A DNA stretch of 43,589 nucleotides from Methylobacterium sp. J-076 (lineage in GTDB: Bacteria > Pseudomonadota > Alphaproteobacteria > Rhizobiales > Beijerinckiaceae), in NCBI RefSeq assembly GCF_022829405.1, contig NZ_JAKSXW010000117.1:1-43589 (forward strand), written 5' to 3'. Shown one piece after another: positions 43,133 to 43,589 of this stretch (its first letter is position 1; each line of letters starts with the position of its first letter). Below the pieces are notes generated by a model. That model was not told the DNA's origin. It worked only from the letters and a program-made list of their open reading frames with translations, and did not search any database. A program made the position numbers and the translations under genes.

Positions 43133-43183
43133 ACGAGGCGATCTTCGGGCGCTCGGCGACGGCGGGAGGCGCTCCGTTCGGAA
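43133..43183. other. Short spacer between the PLP-enzyme gene and the repeat array
   Basis: Fifty-one bases after the PLP-enzyme stop. They show no gene or clear hairpin of their own; the array feature starts at 43184. The long minus-strand frame crossing here is a by-product of the repeats. Confidence 0.6.
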
Positions 43184-43589
43184 GCGTCCCGCCGCCCTGG
43201 GTCGCTTCGCTTCGCTCGCGATGACGGCGGGGTTTTTTCGCCACCCGCATCGCCGGCACCCGCTCCGCCGTCTTTGCGAGCGAAGCGAAGCAATCCAGGG
43301 ATACGCTGTCCGCTCAAGCGTCCCGCTGCCCTGGGTCGCTTCGCTTCGCTCGCGATGACGGCGGGGGTTTTTCGGCACCCGACATCGCCGGCACCCGCTC
43401 CGCCGTCTTTGCGAGCGGAGCGAAGCAATCCAGGGACACACCGCCTGACGAAGCGTCCCGCCGCCCTGGGTCGCTTCGCTTCGCTCGCGATGACGGTGGG
43501 GGTTTCTCGGCACTCCGCATCGCCGGCACCTGCTCCGCCGTCTTTGCGAGCGGAGCGAAGCAATCCAGGGATACGCTGTCCGCTCAAGC
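43184..43589. repeat. Tandem array (about three units, 134-135 bp) of paired inverted REP-like elements
   Basis: Units start at 43184, 43318 and 43453, and a fourth begins at 43588 as the window ends. Each has a forward arm (CCCTGGGTCGCTTCGCTTCG, then CTCGCGATGACGG) and about 40 bases later an opposed arm (CCGTCTTTGCGAGCG(A/G)AGCG, then AAGCAATCCAGGG). Between arms lies GGGGTTTTTTCG followed by CATCGCCGGCACCCGCTCCG; between units lies ATACGCTGTCCGCTCAAGCG or, once, ACACCGCCTGACGAAGCG. Units differ by a few substitutions. The array begins 51 bases after the PLP-enzyme stop, and the T-run after the first arm might act as a terminator. Confidence 0.92.

Noticed and set aside
43069..43587. 172-aa minus-strand frame full of SEAKRP-type repeats
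   Set aside because: It is translation of the palindromic repeat array and overlaps the end of the PLP-enzyme gene; no ribosome-binding site or independent support.
1..43589. CRISPR array, integron, prophage or conjugative module
   Set aside because: No short regularly spaced direct repeats with unique spacers, integrase, capsid or transfer genes; the only array is the palindromic repeat at the right end.

Overview
The window is high-GC, gene-dense DNA of an alphaproteobacterium of the Hyphomicrobiales (Rhizobiales) type. Methylobacteriaceae (Methylobacterium/Methylorubrum) is my best guess, from the gene order (rpsF-rpsR-DUF2232-rplI-dnaB; pdxJ-acpS-lepB-rnc-era; rpsB-tsf-pyrH-frr), the Omp25-like porin start at the left edge, the S2 protein with a C-terminal extension, and the dispersed GC-rich palindromic repeats. 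This is inference from gene content; no search was run. Almost everything is core chromosome. I saw no tRNA, rRNA, CRISPR array, insertion sequence, phage or conjugation gene.

Layout. 1-7.6 kb, mostly minus strand: the start of an outer-membrane beta-barrel protein, pgeF, a small plus-strand ORF, then (in transcription order) a Tat-type cupin protein, an SMP-30 lactonase-like protein, a two-domain VOC protein, lgt and a MidA-like methyltransferase, with several 4-base overlaps, and dnaB. 7.9-10.3 kb, minus: the ribosomal operon rpsF-rpsR-DUF2232-rplI, with a structured leader before rpsF. 10.7-14.5 kb, plus: pdxJ-acpS-lepB-rnc-era, largely translationally coupled. 14.8-16.7 kb: an RsmC-like methyltransferase and an RsuA-like pseudouridine synthase, then a small coiled-coil membrane protein on the other strand.

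17-23 kb, plus: rpsB, tsf, a tiny membrane ORF, pyrH, frr, cdsA, dxr. The expected uppS is absent between frr and cdsA. 23.1-26.2 kb, minus: trpA-accD-folC, without trpB beside trpA. 26.4-30.4 kb: a small His/Gly-rich protein, dgt, divergent erpA, and a 637-residue exported protein of unknown function. 30.6-33.1 kb, minus: a NitT/TauT-type ABC transporter, divergent from a pterin-4a-carbinolamine dehydratase. 33.7-36.1 kb, minus: mutL and a hypothetical protein. 36.3-41.8 kb, minus: livG-livF-binding protein-livH-livM-SDR, read divergently from a D-threonine aldolase/D-serine dehydratase-like PLP enzyme (41.97-43.13 kb). The last 400 bases are a tandem array of a palindromic repeat that runs off the window.

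The most notable non-coding signals are that repeat family (at least five loci, always just downstream of gene ends) and a pair of mutually exclusive hairpins before rpsF that would hide or expose its ribosome-binding site. The most notable protein oddities are the AccD with a dismantled zinc ribbon, the helix-hairpin-helix-like tail on S2, and the uncharacterised exported 637-residue protein. I did not find convincing evidence of a wholly new biological system.
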